Part shown: positions 34,380 to 43,869 of the stretch, one piece after another
Layout of the letters: each line of letters begins with the position of its first letter
Position numbering within the stretch: position 1 is the stretch's first letter
NCBI GenBank assembly: GCA_036496385.1
Contig: DASXLD010000127.1
Coordinates: 16,490-80,489, forward strand
From: Schlegelella_A sp036496385
GTDB lineage: Bacteria; Pseudomonadota; Gammaproteobacteria; Burkholderiales; Burkholderiaceae_C
Length of the DNA: 64,000 bases
Reading direction: 5' to 3'
Made by a program: the position numbers and the translations under genes
Notes under the pieces: model-generated
Told to the model about the DNA's origin: nothing
The model's database searches: none
Seen by the model: the letters and a program-made list of their open reading frames with translations, nothing else

Positions 34380-35651
34380 ATGCAAGTCCCCGAACCCGCT
34401 GCCGCCGGCGAGCTCGCCGGTCGCCACATCGTCCTCGGCCTCTCGGGCGGAATCGCCTGCTACAAGGCGGCCGAGCTGACGCGCGAGCTCGTCAACGCGG
34501 GTGCGACGGTCCAGGTCGTGATGACCGAGGCGGCCGAGCAATTCATCACCGCCGTCACGCTGCAGGCGCTCTCGAACCGGACCGTGTACACGAGCCAGTG
34601 GGATGCCCGCGAGGCCAACAACATGGCCCACATCAACCTCACCCGCGAGGCCGACGCCGTCCTCGTCGCACCGGCGAGCGCCGACTTCGTCGCCAAGCTG
34701 TTGCACGGCCGCGCCGACGAGCTGCTGTCGTTACTCTGCCTGGCGCGACCGATCGAGCGCTGCCCGCTCCTCGTCGCGCCGGCGATGAACCGCGAGATGT
34801 GGGCGCATCCGGCGACGCAGCGCAACTTCGCCCAGCTCGCCGCCGACGGTGCGACCGTGCTCGGGCCCGGCAGCGGCGACCAGGCGTGCGGCGAGATCGG
34901 CGACGGCCGCATGCTCGAGCCGGCCGAGCTGCTCGCCGAGCTGATCGCGTTCTTCGCGCCGAAGCGGCTCGTCGGCCGGCGCGTCCTCGTCACCGCGGGG
35001 CCGACGTTCGAGCCGATCGACCCGGTGCGCGGCCTCACCAATCGCTCGAGCGGCAAGATGGGATTCGCGATCGCGCGCGCCGCCGCCGAGGCGGGCGCCG
35101 AGGTGACGCTCGTCGCCGGCCCGGTCGCCCTCGAGACGCCCCGGCGCGTGAAGCGCATCGACGTCACGACCGCGCTCGAGATGCACGCGGCGGTGATGGC
35201 CGAGGTGGCGCGAAGCGACGTCTTCGTCGCCACCGCAGCGGTTGCCGACTGGCGCGTCGCCACCATCGCCGGCGACAAGATCAAGAAGGTCGAGGGCGGC
35301 GGCGCGCCGAGCTTCGATCTGGTCGAGAACCCCGACATCCTCGGCAGCGTCGCCGCGCTGGCGAAGCCGCCGTTGTGCGTCGGTTTCGCCGCCGAGAGCG
35401 GCAACCTGATCGCCAACGCGAGCGCGAAGCGCAAGCGCAAGAACGTGCCGCTGATCGTCGCCAACCTCGGCCCGGCGACGTTCGGCCGCGACGACAACGC
35501 GCTGACGCTGATCGACGCCAGCGGCGCGCGCGAGTTGCCACGCGCCTCCAAGCTCGTGCTTGCGCGCCAGCTCGTCGCCGAGATCGCGACCCGCATCGCC
35601 GCTGCGCCGCGCGCGGCGGGGGCCAAGGCCGTCGCGACGCCAGCGCCATGA
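34380..35651 (+). CDS. coaBC: Bifunctional phosphopantothenoylcysteine decarboxylase/synthetase
   Basis: This 423-residue protein joins CoaC and CoaB, which convert 4'-phosphopantothenate to 4'-phosphopantetheine for coenzyme A. The N-terminal flavoprotein half has IVLGLSGGIACYKAAELTR, the NNMAHINLTREAD histidine motif and APAMNREMW; the Cys motif is GSGDQACGEIGDGRM. The C-terminal half has VLVTAGPTFEPIDPVRGLTN (exactly 20 residues) and SSGKMGFAIA. The ATG at 34380 was selected because it directly precedes the conserved N-terminus. It overlaps dut (ATGA). Confidence 0.95.
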   Translation: MQVPEPAAAGELAGRHIVLGLSGGIACYKAAELTRELVNAGATVQVVMTEAAEQFITAVTLQALSNRTVYTSQWDAREANNMAHINLTREADAVLVAPASADFVAKLLHGRADELLSLLCLARPIERCPLLVAPAMNREMWAHPATQRNFAQLAADGATVLGPGSGDQACGEIGDGRMLEPAELLAELIAFFAPKRLVGRRVLVTAGPTFEPIDPVRGLTNRSSGKMGFAIARAAAEAGAEVTLVAGPVALETPRRVKRIDVTTALEMHAAVMAEVARSDVFVATAAVADWRVATIAGDKIKKVEGGGAPSFDLVENPDILGSVAALAKPPLCVGFAAESGNLIANASAKRKRKNVPLIVANLGPATFGRDDNALTLIDASGARELPRASKLVLARQLVAEIATRIAAAPRAAGAKAVATPAP

Positions 35652-36097
35652 CGCGCGTCGACGTCCGCATCCTCGATCAGCGCATCGCCGATCGCCTGCC
35701 GGCGTACGCGACCGCGGGCAGCGCCGGCCTCGACCTGCGCGCCTGCATCGATTCGGCGATCGTGCTCGCGCCGGGCGCCGCCGAGCTGGTGCCGACCGGG
35801 ATCGCGATCCACATCGGCGATCGCGGCCACGCGGCGATGATCCTGCCGCGCTCGGGGCTCGGCCACAAACACGGCATCGTCCTCGGCAACCTCGTCGGCC
35901 TGATCGACTCCGACTACCAGGGCCCGCTGATGGTGAGCTGCTGGAACCGCGGCCAGGCGGCGTTCACGATCGAGCCGTTCGAGCGCATCGCGCAGCTCGT
36001 CGTCGTTCCGGTCGTCCAGGCACAGTTTCGCGTCGTCGCGTCGTTCGACGCGAGCGAGCGCGGCGCCGGCGGCTTCGGCTCGACCGGGCGCGCCTGA
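35648..36097 (+). CDS. dut: dUTP diphosphatase
   Basis: This 149-residue trimeric dUTPase hydrolyses dUTP to dUMP. All five family motifs are visible: AGSAGLDLRAC, PRSGLGHKHG, GNLVGLIDSDYQGP, ERIAQLVVVPV and the C-terminal P-loop-like RGAGGFGSTGR. The start overlaps the coaBC stop (ATGA), the usual coaBC-dut order of proteobacteria. Confidence 0.96.
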   Translation: MTRVDVRILDQRIADRLPAYATAGSAGLDLRACIDSAIVLAPGAAELVPTGIAIHIGDRGHAAMILPRSGLGHKHGIVLGNLVGLIDSDYQGPLMVSCWNRGQAAFTIEPFERIAQLVVVPVVQAQFRVVASFDASERGAGGFGSTGRA

Positions 36098-36109
36098 AGC
36101 GCGCCGCCG

Positions 36110-37615
36110 ATGGACGCGCCTCTCGAAGGCCGCAGGCCCGCGGCGTTGCCGGCCGATGCCGGCAGCGCGCCGGTGCCCGCGCCGGACTTCGATCGCGCGC
36201 GCTTCCGGCGGCTCTTCGTCGCCGTCATGGTGCCGATGTTTCTCGCCGCGGTCGACCAGACGCTGCTCGCGACGGCGACACCGGTGATCAGCCGCGAGCT
36301 CGGCAGCCTGCGCGACACCTCATGGCTCGCCGTCGGCTACCTGCTCGCGTCGGTGATCATGGTGCCGCTCTACGGCCGCCTCGGCGATCGCTACGGTCGC
36401 AGGAAGCTGCTCTCGATCGCGATCGTCGTCTTCGCAACCGGCTCGCTCGTGTGCGGCATCGCGCCGACGTTGCCGGCCCTGGTCGCGGCGCGGGTGCTGC
36501 AGGGGCTCGGCGGCGGCGGCCTGATGACGCTCTCGCAGGCGCTGATCGGCGAAGTCGTCGCGCCACGGCGGCGGGCCAGGAACCAGGCCTACTTCGCGAT
36601 CATCTTCACCCTCGCGAGCGTCGGCGGCCCGGTGATCGGCGGCCTCGTCGTCCATCATGCGAGCTGGCGGTGGCTCTTCTTCGTCAACCTGCCGCTATGC
36701 GCGGTCGCGCTCTGGCGGCTGCGTTCGTTGCTCGCCGACGATCGCCCGCACCCGGGTCGGGGCATGCCGGACACGCGCGGCATCGCTCTCTTCGCGCTCA
36801 CCGCGTCGACCGCGCTGTTCTGGCTGTCGTCGGCCGGCCATCACTTCGCCTGGGCCTCGGCGACGAGCATCGCGCTGGTCGTCGTGGCGGTCGTCTCGGC
36901 GATCGCGCTCGTCCGCGTCGAGCGTCGCGCCAGGCAGCCGTTCCTGCCGTTCGAGCTGCTCGCGCTGCCCGCGGTTCGCTACGCCGTGCTCACGGTCGTC
37001 GCGTTCGCCTCGGCGATGTTCTCGATGATCTTCTACCTGCCGATCTACCTCCAGCTCGCCCTCGGCTCGAATGCGGCGCAGTCGGGCATGCTGTTGCTGC
37101 CGCTGACCGCCGGAATCGTCGGCGGCGCCGCGCTGACGGGGCGGATCATCGTCTGGACCGGGCGGCCGACGAGGATCCCGAGCGTCGGCCTCGCCGTCGC
37201 CGCGGTCGCGCTCGCCGGCCTGGCCTGGCTGCCGTCGGCGCGGCCGTTTCTGATCGGCCTCGAGATCGTGACCGGGCTCGGCTTCGGCACGGTGATGTCG
37301 GTGATGCAGATCGTCACCCAGACGGCGGCCGGCCCTGCGCGACTGGGCGCTGCCGCGTCGACCGTCTCGCTCGCGCGCACGCTCGGCTCGTCGGTCGGCG
37401 CCTCGGCGTTCGGCGCGCTCATCTTCGGCGTGATCGGCGCGGCGCCGGTGCTTGCTGCGCCGGGCGCGGTCGCCGACCCGCGCATCGGGCACGCCTTCCG
37501 CTTCGCTTTCGCCGCCGCGTCTGCGCTTTGCCTGCTGGCGGCGTGGGCGGCGAGCCGGGTGCCGCCTCTGCGCTTCGATGGCGAGCAGACGGTCACGCCA
37601 CCGGCGGTCGACTGA
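36110..37615 (+). CDS. MFS drug exporter, DHA2/EmrB type
   Basis: This 501-residue inner-membrane protein has the many hydrophobic segments of a 14-helix DHA2 exporter. It opens with VMVPMFLAAVDQTLLATATP, has TM2-3 motif A in YGRLGDRYGRRKLL, and the antiporter motif C region FTLASVGGPVIGGLVV. Such proteins export drugs or other amphiphiles with proton exchange. It begins 12 bp after dut and is followed, past a palindrome, by an RND-type adaptor and pump. The substrate is unknown. Confidence 0.9.
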   Translation: MDAPLEGRRPAALPADAGSAPVPAPDFDRARFRRLFVAVMVPMFLAAVDQTLLATATPVISRELGSLRDTSWLAVGYLLASVIMVPLYGRLGDRYGRRKLLSIAIVVFATGSLVCGIAPTLPALVAARVLQGLGGGGLMTLSQALIGEVVAPRRRARNQAYFAIIFTLASVGGPVIGGLVVHHASWRWLFFVNLPLCAVALWRLRSLLADDRPHPGRGMPDTRGIALFALTASTALFWLSSAGHHFAWASATSIALVVVAVVSAIALVRVERRARQPFLPFELLALPAVRYAVLTVVAFASAMFSMIFYLPIYLQLALGSNAAQSGMLLLPLTAGIVGGAALTGRIIVWTGRPTRIPSVGLAVAAVALAGLAWLPSARPFLIGLEIVTGLGFGTVMSVMQIVTQTAAGPARLGAAASTVSLARTLGSSVGASAFGALIFGVIGAAPVLAAPGAVADPRIGHAFRFAFAAASALCLLAAWAASRVPPLRFDGEQTVTPPAVD

Positions 37616-37624
37616 TCCTCGGGC

Positions 37625-37640
37625 GATGCCTGCAGGCATC
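37625..37640. promoter_or_regulatory. Perfect 16-bp palindrome before the RND efflux genes
   Basis: GATGCCTGCAGGCATC is perfectly self-complementary and lies in the 39-bp gap between the MFS stop and the adaptor ATG. It could be an operator for the efflux genes or a small hairpin. No regulator gene adjoins it, so the assignment is open. Confidence 0.45.
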
Positions 37641-37654
37641 ACAATCGCGGGCGC

Positions 37655-38905
37655 ATGAATCAACGCGTCCTGGTCGGGGTCGTCGTCGCCGCGGTCGCGA
37701 TCGCTGGCGGTGCGATCGTGCTCACGCGCGGCGAGAACCACGGCGGCGCCGCGACCGCCGATGGCGCGAGTCCAGCGATGGCCGCGGCGGCGAGCGGGCC
37801 TGCCGTCAGCGTGACCACGGTGCTTGTCCAGACGCGCAACGTCGACGTCATGCTCGAGGCGACCGGCACGGTCACCTCGCTCAACAGCGTCGACGTCCGG
37901 CCGCAGATCGCGAGCGTCATCACCAAGGCGCACATCAAGGAAGGGCAGTTCGTCCGCGCCGGCGACGCGCTCTTCACGCTCGACGCCCGCAACGACGAGG
38001 TCAACATCGCCAAGGCCGAGGCGCAGCTCGCCAAGGACCTGGCCGGGCTCGCCGACGCCGATCGCCAGCTCGCCCGCAGCCAGGACCTCTTCAAGCAGAA
38101 CTTCATCTCGCAGGGTGCCGTCGACACCAACCAGATGCTGGTCGAGTCGCAGCGCGCCGTCGTCGCCGCCGACCGCGCCGCGATCACCGCGGCGAAGGTC
38201 GGCCTGTCGTACACGCGCATCGTCGCGCCGACGTCGGGTCGCGCCGGCGCGATCAACGTCTTTGCCGGCAGCCTGGTCCAACCCACCGGCAATGCTCTCG
38301 TCACGATCACGCAGCTCGATCCGATCAGCGTCGCCTTCAGCCTGCCGCAGCGCAACCTCTCGGACGCGCTGGCGACGTTGCGCGGCGGCGGCGGCACCGT
38401 GACCGCGCTGCTGCCCGACAGCGACGGCGCGCTCAAGGGGAAGCTCCAGTTTGTCGACAACGTCGTCGACGCGGCTTCCGGGACGGTGCGCGCCAAGGCG
38501 GAATTCGCCAATCCGGGCGAGCGCCTCTGGCCCGGTGCCTTCGTCACGATCCGGCTCGCGGTGCAGACGCTGAAGGGCGCGAGCGTGATCCCGCAGGCGG
38601 CGATCATCCAGAGCCCGCGCGGCAGGATCGTCTACGTCGTCGACGCCGGCGCCAGGGTCGCGGCGCGCCCGGTCGAGGTCGTCTATGCGAGCGGCGAGGA
38701 TGCCGCCGTCAGCGGCGTCAAGCCCGGCGAGCGGATCGTCCTGGAAGGGCGGCAGAACCTGCGCCCGGGATCGCCGGTGATCGAGCGTCCCGCCGGCGAC
38801 CTCGGCCCGGCCAAGGGGCGCGCCGCTTCGCCGGCGTCCTCCGGCGTTCTGGCGGTTCCTGCGGGCGCATCCGGTGCCGTTGGCGTGCGCGCGACCGCAG
38901 CCTGA
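37655..38905 (+). CDS. RND efflux periplasmic adaptor (membrane fusion protein)
   Basis: This 416-residue protein has an N-terminal membrane anchor or signal segment (VLVGVVVAAVAIAGGAIVL) and the adaptor domain order of AcrA/MdtA-like proteins. Beta-barrel and lipoyl motifs are EATGTVTSLNSVDVRPQI, then IKEGQFVRAGDALFTLDARN (exactly 20 residues). An alpha-hairpin follows, with AKAEAQLAKDLAGLADADRQ. The closing lipoyl segment is YTRIVAPTSGRAGAINVFAG, and the C-terminus is Pro/Ala rich. It bridges the inner-membrane pump encoded 23 bp downstream to an outer-membrane channel not encoded here. Confidence 0.92.
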   Translation: MNQRVLVGVVVAAVAIAGGAIVLTRGENHGGAATADGASPAMAAAASGPAVSVTTVLVQTRNVDVMLEATGTVTSLNSVDVRPQIASVITKAHIKEGQFVRAGDALFTLDARNDEVNIAKAEAQLAKDLAGLADADRQLARSQDLFKQNFISQGAVDTNQMLVESQRAVVAADRAAITAAKVGLSYTRIVAPTSGRAGAINVFAGSLVQPTGNALVTITQLDPISVAFSLPQRNLSDALATLRGGGGTVTALLPDSDGALKGKLQFVDNVVDAASGTVRAKAEFANPGERLWPGAFVTIRLAVQTLKGASVIPQAAIIQSPRGRIVYVVDAGARVAARPVEVVYASGEDAAVSGVKPGERIVLEGRQNLRPGSPVIERPAGDLGPAKGRAASPASSGVLAVPAGASGAVGVRATAA

Positions 38906-38928
38906 GCGCGTCGCGACGGACTGCGGCG

Positions 38929-41900
38929 ATGAATCTGTCCGAGCTGTTCATCCGCCGGCCGGTGCTGACGGTGCTGCTCAACGCGGCCATCGTCGTCGCC
39001 GGCGCGATCGCGTTCAACAAGATCCCGGTCGCTGCCCTGCCGAGCTACAACACGCCGGTCATCAACGTCTTCGCGGCGCTGCCGGGAGCGAGCCCGGAAT
39101 CGATGGCGACCTCGGTCGCGCTCCAGCTCGAGAAGCAGTTCCAGACGATCCCGGGGCTGGCGGTCATCAGCTCGACCAATACGCTCGGCGCGACCTCGGT
39201 GACGCTCGAATTCGACCAGGGCCGCGACATCGACGCCGCCGCGGTCGACGTGCAGGCGGCGCTGCTGCGGGCGCAGCGCCAGCTGCCGATCGAAATGACG
39301 GTGCCGCCGTCGTACCGCAAGGTCAATCCCGCCGACGCGCCGGTGCTGTTCCTGGCGATGACATCGCCTTCGCTCAGCCTCTCCGACCTCAACGACTTCG
39401 CCGAGCACCTGATCTCGCCGACGCTGTCGACGCTCGATGGCGTCGCCCAGGTCAACATCTACGGCCAGAAGCGCTTCGCCGTGCGCGTGCGCGTCCAGCC
39501 CGACGCGCTCGCGGCGCGCAACATCAGCCTCGACGAGCTGACCAAGGCGCTCTCCGCCGCCAACGCGAATACTCCGGTCGGCACGCTCGAGGGACCGGCT
39601 CAGACGCTGACGCTGCAGGCCAACCGGCAGCTCCGCAACGCGGCCGAGTTTGCCGAGCTGATCGTCAGCAACAAGGGCGGCAATACCGTACGGCTGAAGG
39701 AAGTCGCGACCGTCGAAGACAGCTACGAGACGGTGAAGACGGCGGCATCGTTCAACGGCGAGACGTCGATCTCGCTCGCGATCCTGCGCCAGCCCGACGC
39801 CAACACCGTCAAGGTCGTCGATTCCGTGCGCGCCAAGCTGGCGTCGTTCCAGTCGCAGCTGCCGGCGTCGGTGCGTCTGTCTGCGGTCAACGATCGCTCG
39901 GTCTCGATCCGCACCGCGCTGCACGACGTGACGCTGACGATGCTGGGAACGATCGGGCTCGTCGTCCTCGTCATCTTCCTGTTCCTGCGCCGGTTCGTCG
40001 CGACCGCGATCCCGACCCTGTCGCTGCCGGTCTCGCTGGTCGGCGCAGTCTCGCTGCTGTGGGCGTTCGGCTACACGATCGACAACATCTCGCTGCTCGG
40101 CCTGACGCTCGCCGTCGGCCTGGTCGTCGACGACGCGATCGTCATGCTCGAGAACATCATGCGCCACGTCGAGCGCGGCGAGCCGGCATTCCAGGCGGCG
40201 CTGCGCGGCTCGCGCGAGGTCGGCTTCACGATCATCTCGATTTCGAGCTCGCTGGTCGCGGTGTTCATCCCGATCTTCTTCATGCCCGGCGTGATCGGCC
40301 TGCTGTTCCACGAGTTCGCGGTGATCGTCTCGCTGGCGATCGTCGCCTCGGCGTTCGTTTCGCTGACGCTGGTGCCGATGCTCGCCAGCCGTTTCCTGAA
40401 GAGCGAGGCGCACGCCCAGCCGGCCGGCGTTGAACGAGGCGCGGGAGTGCTGCCTTCGTCGACCGCATCGGCGGGCGGGCATCCGAAGGCGCCGGCGGCG
40501 AACGCTGTCATCCGCGCCTTCGAGCGCGGCTTCAACACCGTGCTCGCCGCCTACACCCGTTCGCTCGACGTGGCGCTGCGCCATCGCGCGATCGTGCTCA
40601 TCGTCGCGCTGCTCACGTTCGTCGCCACCGCGTGGCTGTTCGTGACGATCCCGAAGGGGTTCTTCCCCGAGGAGGACATCGGCCAGCTGCGGATCTCCAC
40701 CGAGGCGGCCGAGGACACCTCGTTCGACAAGATGGTGCAGCTGCAGAACCGGATCGCCGACATCGTGCGCGCCGATCCGAACGTGCAGACGGTCAACTCC
40801 TTCAACGGCGGCTTCGGCTCGCAGAACAGCGGCCGGCTCTTCATCAACCTCAAGCCACGCGACCAGCGCCAGCCGATGAAGGCGGTCGTCGAGGGACTGC
40901 GCATGAAGCTGCGCGAAGTCCCCGGCATCGCTGCCTATATGCAGCCGATCCAGAACCTGCAGCTCGGCGGCCGGCCGAGCAAGGCGCAATACCAGTACAT
41001 CCTGCAGAGCGTGCAGACGGGCGAGCTGAACGACTGGTCGCTGCGCTTGCAGGAGCTGATGCGCAACGACCCGCGTTTCCGTGACGTCACGAGCGACTCG
41101 CAGCTGAAGGGCCTGCAGGCGTCGCTGAAGATCGACCGCGACCGTGCCAACACCCTCGGTGTCTCGATCGACAGCATCCGCACCGAGCTCTACAGCGCGT
41201 TCGGCGAACGCCAGGTGTCGACGATCTACACCCCGGTCGACAGCTACCAGGTGATCATGGAGGTCGCTCCCGGTGCCAAGCAGGACGAGAGCGCGTTCAA
41301 CAACATCTACGTCCGCTCGAACTCCGGCTCGCTGGTCCCCTTGTCGAGCTTCGCGACCGTCGAGCGCTCGGTCGGCCCGACCGCGATCAACCACGTCGGC
41401 CAGCTGCAGGCCGTCACCGTCTCGTTCAATCTGGCACCGGGCACGGCGCTCGGCGATGCGACGGCGAAGCTGGAGCAATACCGCGATCAGCTCCACATGC
41501 CGGCGTCGATCATCACCAGCTACGGTGGCGACGCCGCGGTGTTCAAGAGCTCGCAGGGCAGCCAGGCGATCCTGATCGTCTCGGCGCTGCTCGTCATCTA
41601 CGTTCTGCTCGGCGTGCTCTACGAGAGCTACGTCCATCCGCTGACGATCCTCGCCGGGCTGCCGTCGGCTGCGGTCGGCGCGCTGCTGACGCTGCGCCTG
41701 TTCGGGCTCGACCTGACGCTGATCGCGACGATCGGCATCCTGCTCCTGATCGGCATCGTCAAGAAGAACGCGATCATGATGATCGACTTCGCGCTCGATG
41801 CGCAGCGCAACGACGGCATGGCGCCGGCGGCCGCGATCCGCGAGGCCTGCATCCTGCGCTTCCGGCCGATCATGATGACGACGCTCGCCGCGCTGATGGG

Positions 41901-42114
41901 CGCGGTGCCGATCGCGCTCGGCCTCGGCGCCGGCGCGGAGCTGCGCCAGCCGCTCGGCCTCGCGGTCGCGGGCGGGCTCGTCTTCTCGCAGGCGATCACG
42001 CTCTACATCACGCCAGTGATCTACCTGGCGCTCGATCGCTTCAGCGGCAAGGGTCCGGTGCAGACGCCGGAAGTCGCACCGGCCGGGACCACGAGCGCGT
42101 CGGCTGCGGAATAG
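38929..42114 (+). CDS. RND efflux pump, HAE1 family inner-membrane transporter
   Basis: This 1061-residue pump begins MNLSELFIRRPVLTVLLNAA and shows the RND hallmarks: FNKIPVAALPSYNTPVINV, twelve predicted helices in two halves, and the TM4 proton-relay Asp pair in GLVVDDAIVMLENIMRHVE. The second half includes LLLIGIVKKNAIMMIDFALD. The frame is open far upstream through three other genes, but the ATG at 38929 sits exactly at the family's N-terminus. It exports drugs, dyes or detergents in the AcrB/MdtB manner with the adaptor upstream. No TolC-like gene is present in the window. Confidence 0.95.
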   Translation: MNLSELFIRRPVLTVLLNAAIVVAGAIAFNKIPVAALPSYNTPVINVFAALPGASPESMATSVALQLEKQFQTIPGLAVISSTNTLGATSVTLEFDQGRDIDAAAVDVQAALLRAQRQLPIEMTVPPSYRKVNPADAPVLFLAMTSPSLSLSDLNDFAEHLISPTLSTLDGVAQVNIYGQKRFAVRVRVQPDALAARNISLDELTKALSAANANTPVGTLEGPAQTLTLQANRQLRNAAEFAELIVSNKGGNTVRLKEVATVEDSYETVKTAASFNGETSISLAILRQPDANTVKVVDSVRAKLASFQSQLPASVRLSAVNDRSVSIRTALHDVTLTMLGTIGLVVLVIFLFLRRFVATAIPTLSLPVSLVGAVSLLWAFGYTIDNISLLGLTLAVGLVVDDAIVMLENIMRHVERGEPAFQAALRGSREVGFTIISISSSLVAVFIPIFFMPGVIGLLFHEFAVIVSLAIVASAFVSLTLVPMLASRFLKSEAHAQPAGVERGAGVLPSSTASAGGHPKAPAANAVIRAFERGFNTVLAAYTRSLDVALRHRAIVLIVALLTFVATAWLFVTIPKGFFPEEDIGQLRISTEAAEDTSFDKMVQLQNRIADIVRADPNVQTVNSFNGGFGSQNSGRLFINLKPRDQRQPMKAVVEGLRMKLREVPGIAAYMQPIQNLQLGGRPSKAQYQYILQSVQTGELNDWSLRLQELMRNDPRFRDVTSDSQLKGLQASLKIDRDRANTLGVSIDSIRTELYSAFGERQVSTIYTPVDSYQVIMEVAPGAKQDESAFNNIYVRSNSGSLVPLSSFATVERSVGPTAINHVGQLQAVTVSFNLAPGTALGDATAKLEQYRDQLHMPASIITSYGGDAAVFKSSQGSQAILIVSALLVIYVLLGVLYESYVHPLTILAGLPSAAVGALLTLRLFGLDLTLIATIGILLLIGIVKKNAIMMIDFALDAQRNDGMAPAAAIREACILRFRPIMMTTLAALMGAVPIALGLGAGAELRQPLGLAVAGGLVFSQAITLYITPVIYLALDRFSGKGPVQTPEVAPAGTTSASAAE

Positions 42115-42153
42115 CGGCGCCGCGGTCGACCGCGGTGGCGCGTCGTGCCGGCT

Positions 42154-42678
42154 TCAGTGCAGGTGCGGTCCGGGAACCGCCGCGGCGAGGACGCCGAGCC
42201 CGCTGTTGCCGACCGAGCCAACCTCGATCTCCGCTTCGCTCGCCTCGCGCACGTCGCGCACGACGAGCGACAGCCTGAGGGCGATGCCGGCGAGGGGATG
42301 GTTGCCGTCGAGGACGACGTGGTCCGGGTAGACCTCGGTGACGGTGTAGATCGCGTCCTTCGGCATGTCGGGCGTCGCCGCGCCCGGCGGCGGCCCTTCG
42401 AACTGCATGCCGGCGTCGACGACGCCTTCGGGAAAGATGTCGCGCGACTCGAAGAAGACGAGCCCGGCGTCGTACTCGCCGAAGGCGTGCTCGGGCTCGA
42501 GGTGCAGCGTCGTTTCGAAGCCGGGCTCGTGGCCGGCGAGCGCGTCCTCGACCTTCTCGAGCAGGTCGTCGCCGCCGAAGAAGAATTCGACCGGCTCGCG
42601 CAGCTCGTCGATCTCGACGCCTTGCGCATCGGCGAGCCGCCACGTCAGGCTGACGACGCAGGGAGCGACGATCTCCAT
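42154..42678 (-). CDS. FKBP-type peptidyl-prolyl isomerase, SlyD-like
   Basis: This 174-residue protein follows the SlyD pattern: an FKBP domain (VSLTWRLADAQGVEIDEL; PVEFFFGGDDLLEKVEDALA) interrupted by the insert-in-flap chaperone domain (YDAGLVFFESRDIFPEGVV) and resumed with HPLAGIALRLSLVVRDVREA (exactly 20 residues). It assists prolyl isomerisation and folding in the cytoplasm. The His-rich metal-binding tail of Escherichia coli SlyD is reduced here to PGPHLH. The ATG at 42678 is 24 bp from the divergent cupin gene. Confidence 0.9.
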   Translation of the reverse strand: MEIVAPCVVSLTWRLADAQGVEIDELREPVEFFFGGDDLLEKVEDALAGHEPGFETTLHLEPEHAFGEYDAGLVFFESRDIFPEGVVDAGMQFEGPPPGAATPDMPKDAIYTVTEVYPDHVVLDGNHPLAGIALRLSLVVRDVREASEAEIEVGSVGNSGLGVLAAAVPGPHLH

Positions 42679-42702
42679 CGATCGATCATCGCACAATGGG
42701 GT

Positions 42703-43869
42703 ATGGATCCGGACCGGCCGCTGACCCTTCTCGGCGGCTTGTCGGCCGCTGCGTTCCTGCGCCGCCACTGGCAGAAGAAGCCGCTTCTCATCCGCAACGC
42801 CGCGCCGGGCGCGCTCGCACAGGTCGACCGCGCGCGGCTGTTCGAGCTGGCCGCGCAGGACGGCGTCGAATCGCGGCTGATCGCGCGAACCGGCAGGCGC
42901 TGGGCGTTGCAGCGCGGCCCGATCGCGAGTCGCTCGTTGCCGCGGGACGGCGCTCGCAACTGGACGCTTCTCGTCCAAGGCGTCGACCTCCACGACGACG
43001 CTGCGCACCGCTTGCTGCGGCGATTCCGCTTCCTTCCCGATGCCCGGCTCGATGACGTGATGTGCTCGTGGGCGGCCGACGGCGGCGGCGTCGGCCCGCA
43101 TGTCGATTCGTACGACGTCTTCCTGCTGCAGACCGCCGGCCGCCGGCGATGGCGGATCGGGCCGACGCACGATGCGCGCTGGCGCAGCGACGTGCCGTTG
43201 AAGATGCTCGCCGGCTTTGCCGCGAGCGACCAATGGCTGCTCGAGCCCGGTGACATGCTCTACCTGCCGCCCGGCTGGGGGCATGACGGCGTCGCCGTCG
43301 GTGACTGCATCACGGCGTCGATCGGCTTTCGCGCTCCTGCCGCCGTCGCGCTCGCCGCCGACGTGCTCGAGCGCGTCGTCGACGCCGCGCGCGAGGAAGC
43401 GTCGGCGGCCGACGGTGCGGCCTCGCGCCGCTACGGCGACTCCGGAGCAACGGCTTGCCGGCATCCGGCCCGGATCCCGGTCGCGTTGCAGCGCTTCGCC
43501 GGCGAAGCGCTCGATCGCCTGCTCGCCGATGACCTCGCTCGTGAGCGTGCGATCGGCGAGGTCTTGAGCGAGCCGAAGCCGGGGACATGGTTCGACGCCG
43601 GCCCGGCACGCCACGGGGCTCGGGGCATCGCGCTCGATCGCCGCACGAGGATGCTCTACGACGATCGCTTCGTCTTCGTCAACGGCGAGGCCGTCCGCGC
43701 CTCGGGACCGGACGCGACGCTGCTGCGCCGGCTCGCCGACGAGCGTCGCCTGGACGCGAAAAGCGTCGCACAAGCGGGCGCCTCGGCGCGCGCATTGCTG
43801 GCAGAGTGGCTGCGCGCGGGCTGGTGCGTGCGGCCTGCGGCACGCTTCGACAGCGAGGAATCGACATGA
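42703..43869 (+). CDS. JmjC/cupin ribosomal oxygenase (RoxA/YcfD-like)
   Basis: This 388-residue Fe(II)/2-oxoglutarate oxygenase resembles RoxA/YcfD, which hydroxylates an arginine of ribosomal protein L16. The iron ligands are visible as His133 and Asp135 in GVGPHVDSYDVFLLQ and His194 in PPGWGHDGV. The N-terminal FLRRHWQKKPLLIRNA is typical of ribosomal oxygenases, and a winged-helix-like C-terminal half is present. The ATG at 42703 follows the divergent slyD promoter gap. It overlaps the next, unknown gene in an ATGA, so both are probably made together. Confidence 0.88.
   Translation: MDPDRPLTLLGGLSAAAFLRRHWQKKPLLIRNAAPGALAQVDRARLFELAAQDGVESRLIARTGRRWALQRGPIASRSLPRDGARNWTLLVQGVDLHDDAAHRLLRRFRFLPDARLDDVMCSWAADGGGVGPHVDSYDVFLLQTAGRRRWRIGPTHDARWRSDVPLKMLAGFAASDQWLLEPGDMLYLPPGWGHDGVAVGDCITASIGFRAPAAVALAADVLERVVDAAREEASAADGAASRRYGDSGATACRHPARIPVALQRFAGEALDRLLADDLARERAIGEVLSEPKPGTWFDAGPARHGARGIALDRRTRMLYDDRFVFVNGEAVRASGPDATLLRRLADERRLDAKSVAQAGASARALLAEWLRAGWCVRPAARFDSEEST

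Noticed and set aside
35560..38928. Stop-free extension of the RND pump frame across coaBC's end, dut, MFS and adaptor genes (2184 codons in total)
   Set aside because: The upstream portion is Arg/Ala/Pro-rich antiframe translation of well-supported genes; the pump's family N-terminus is at 38929.
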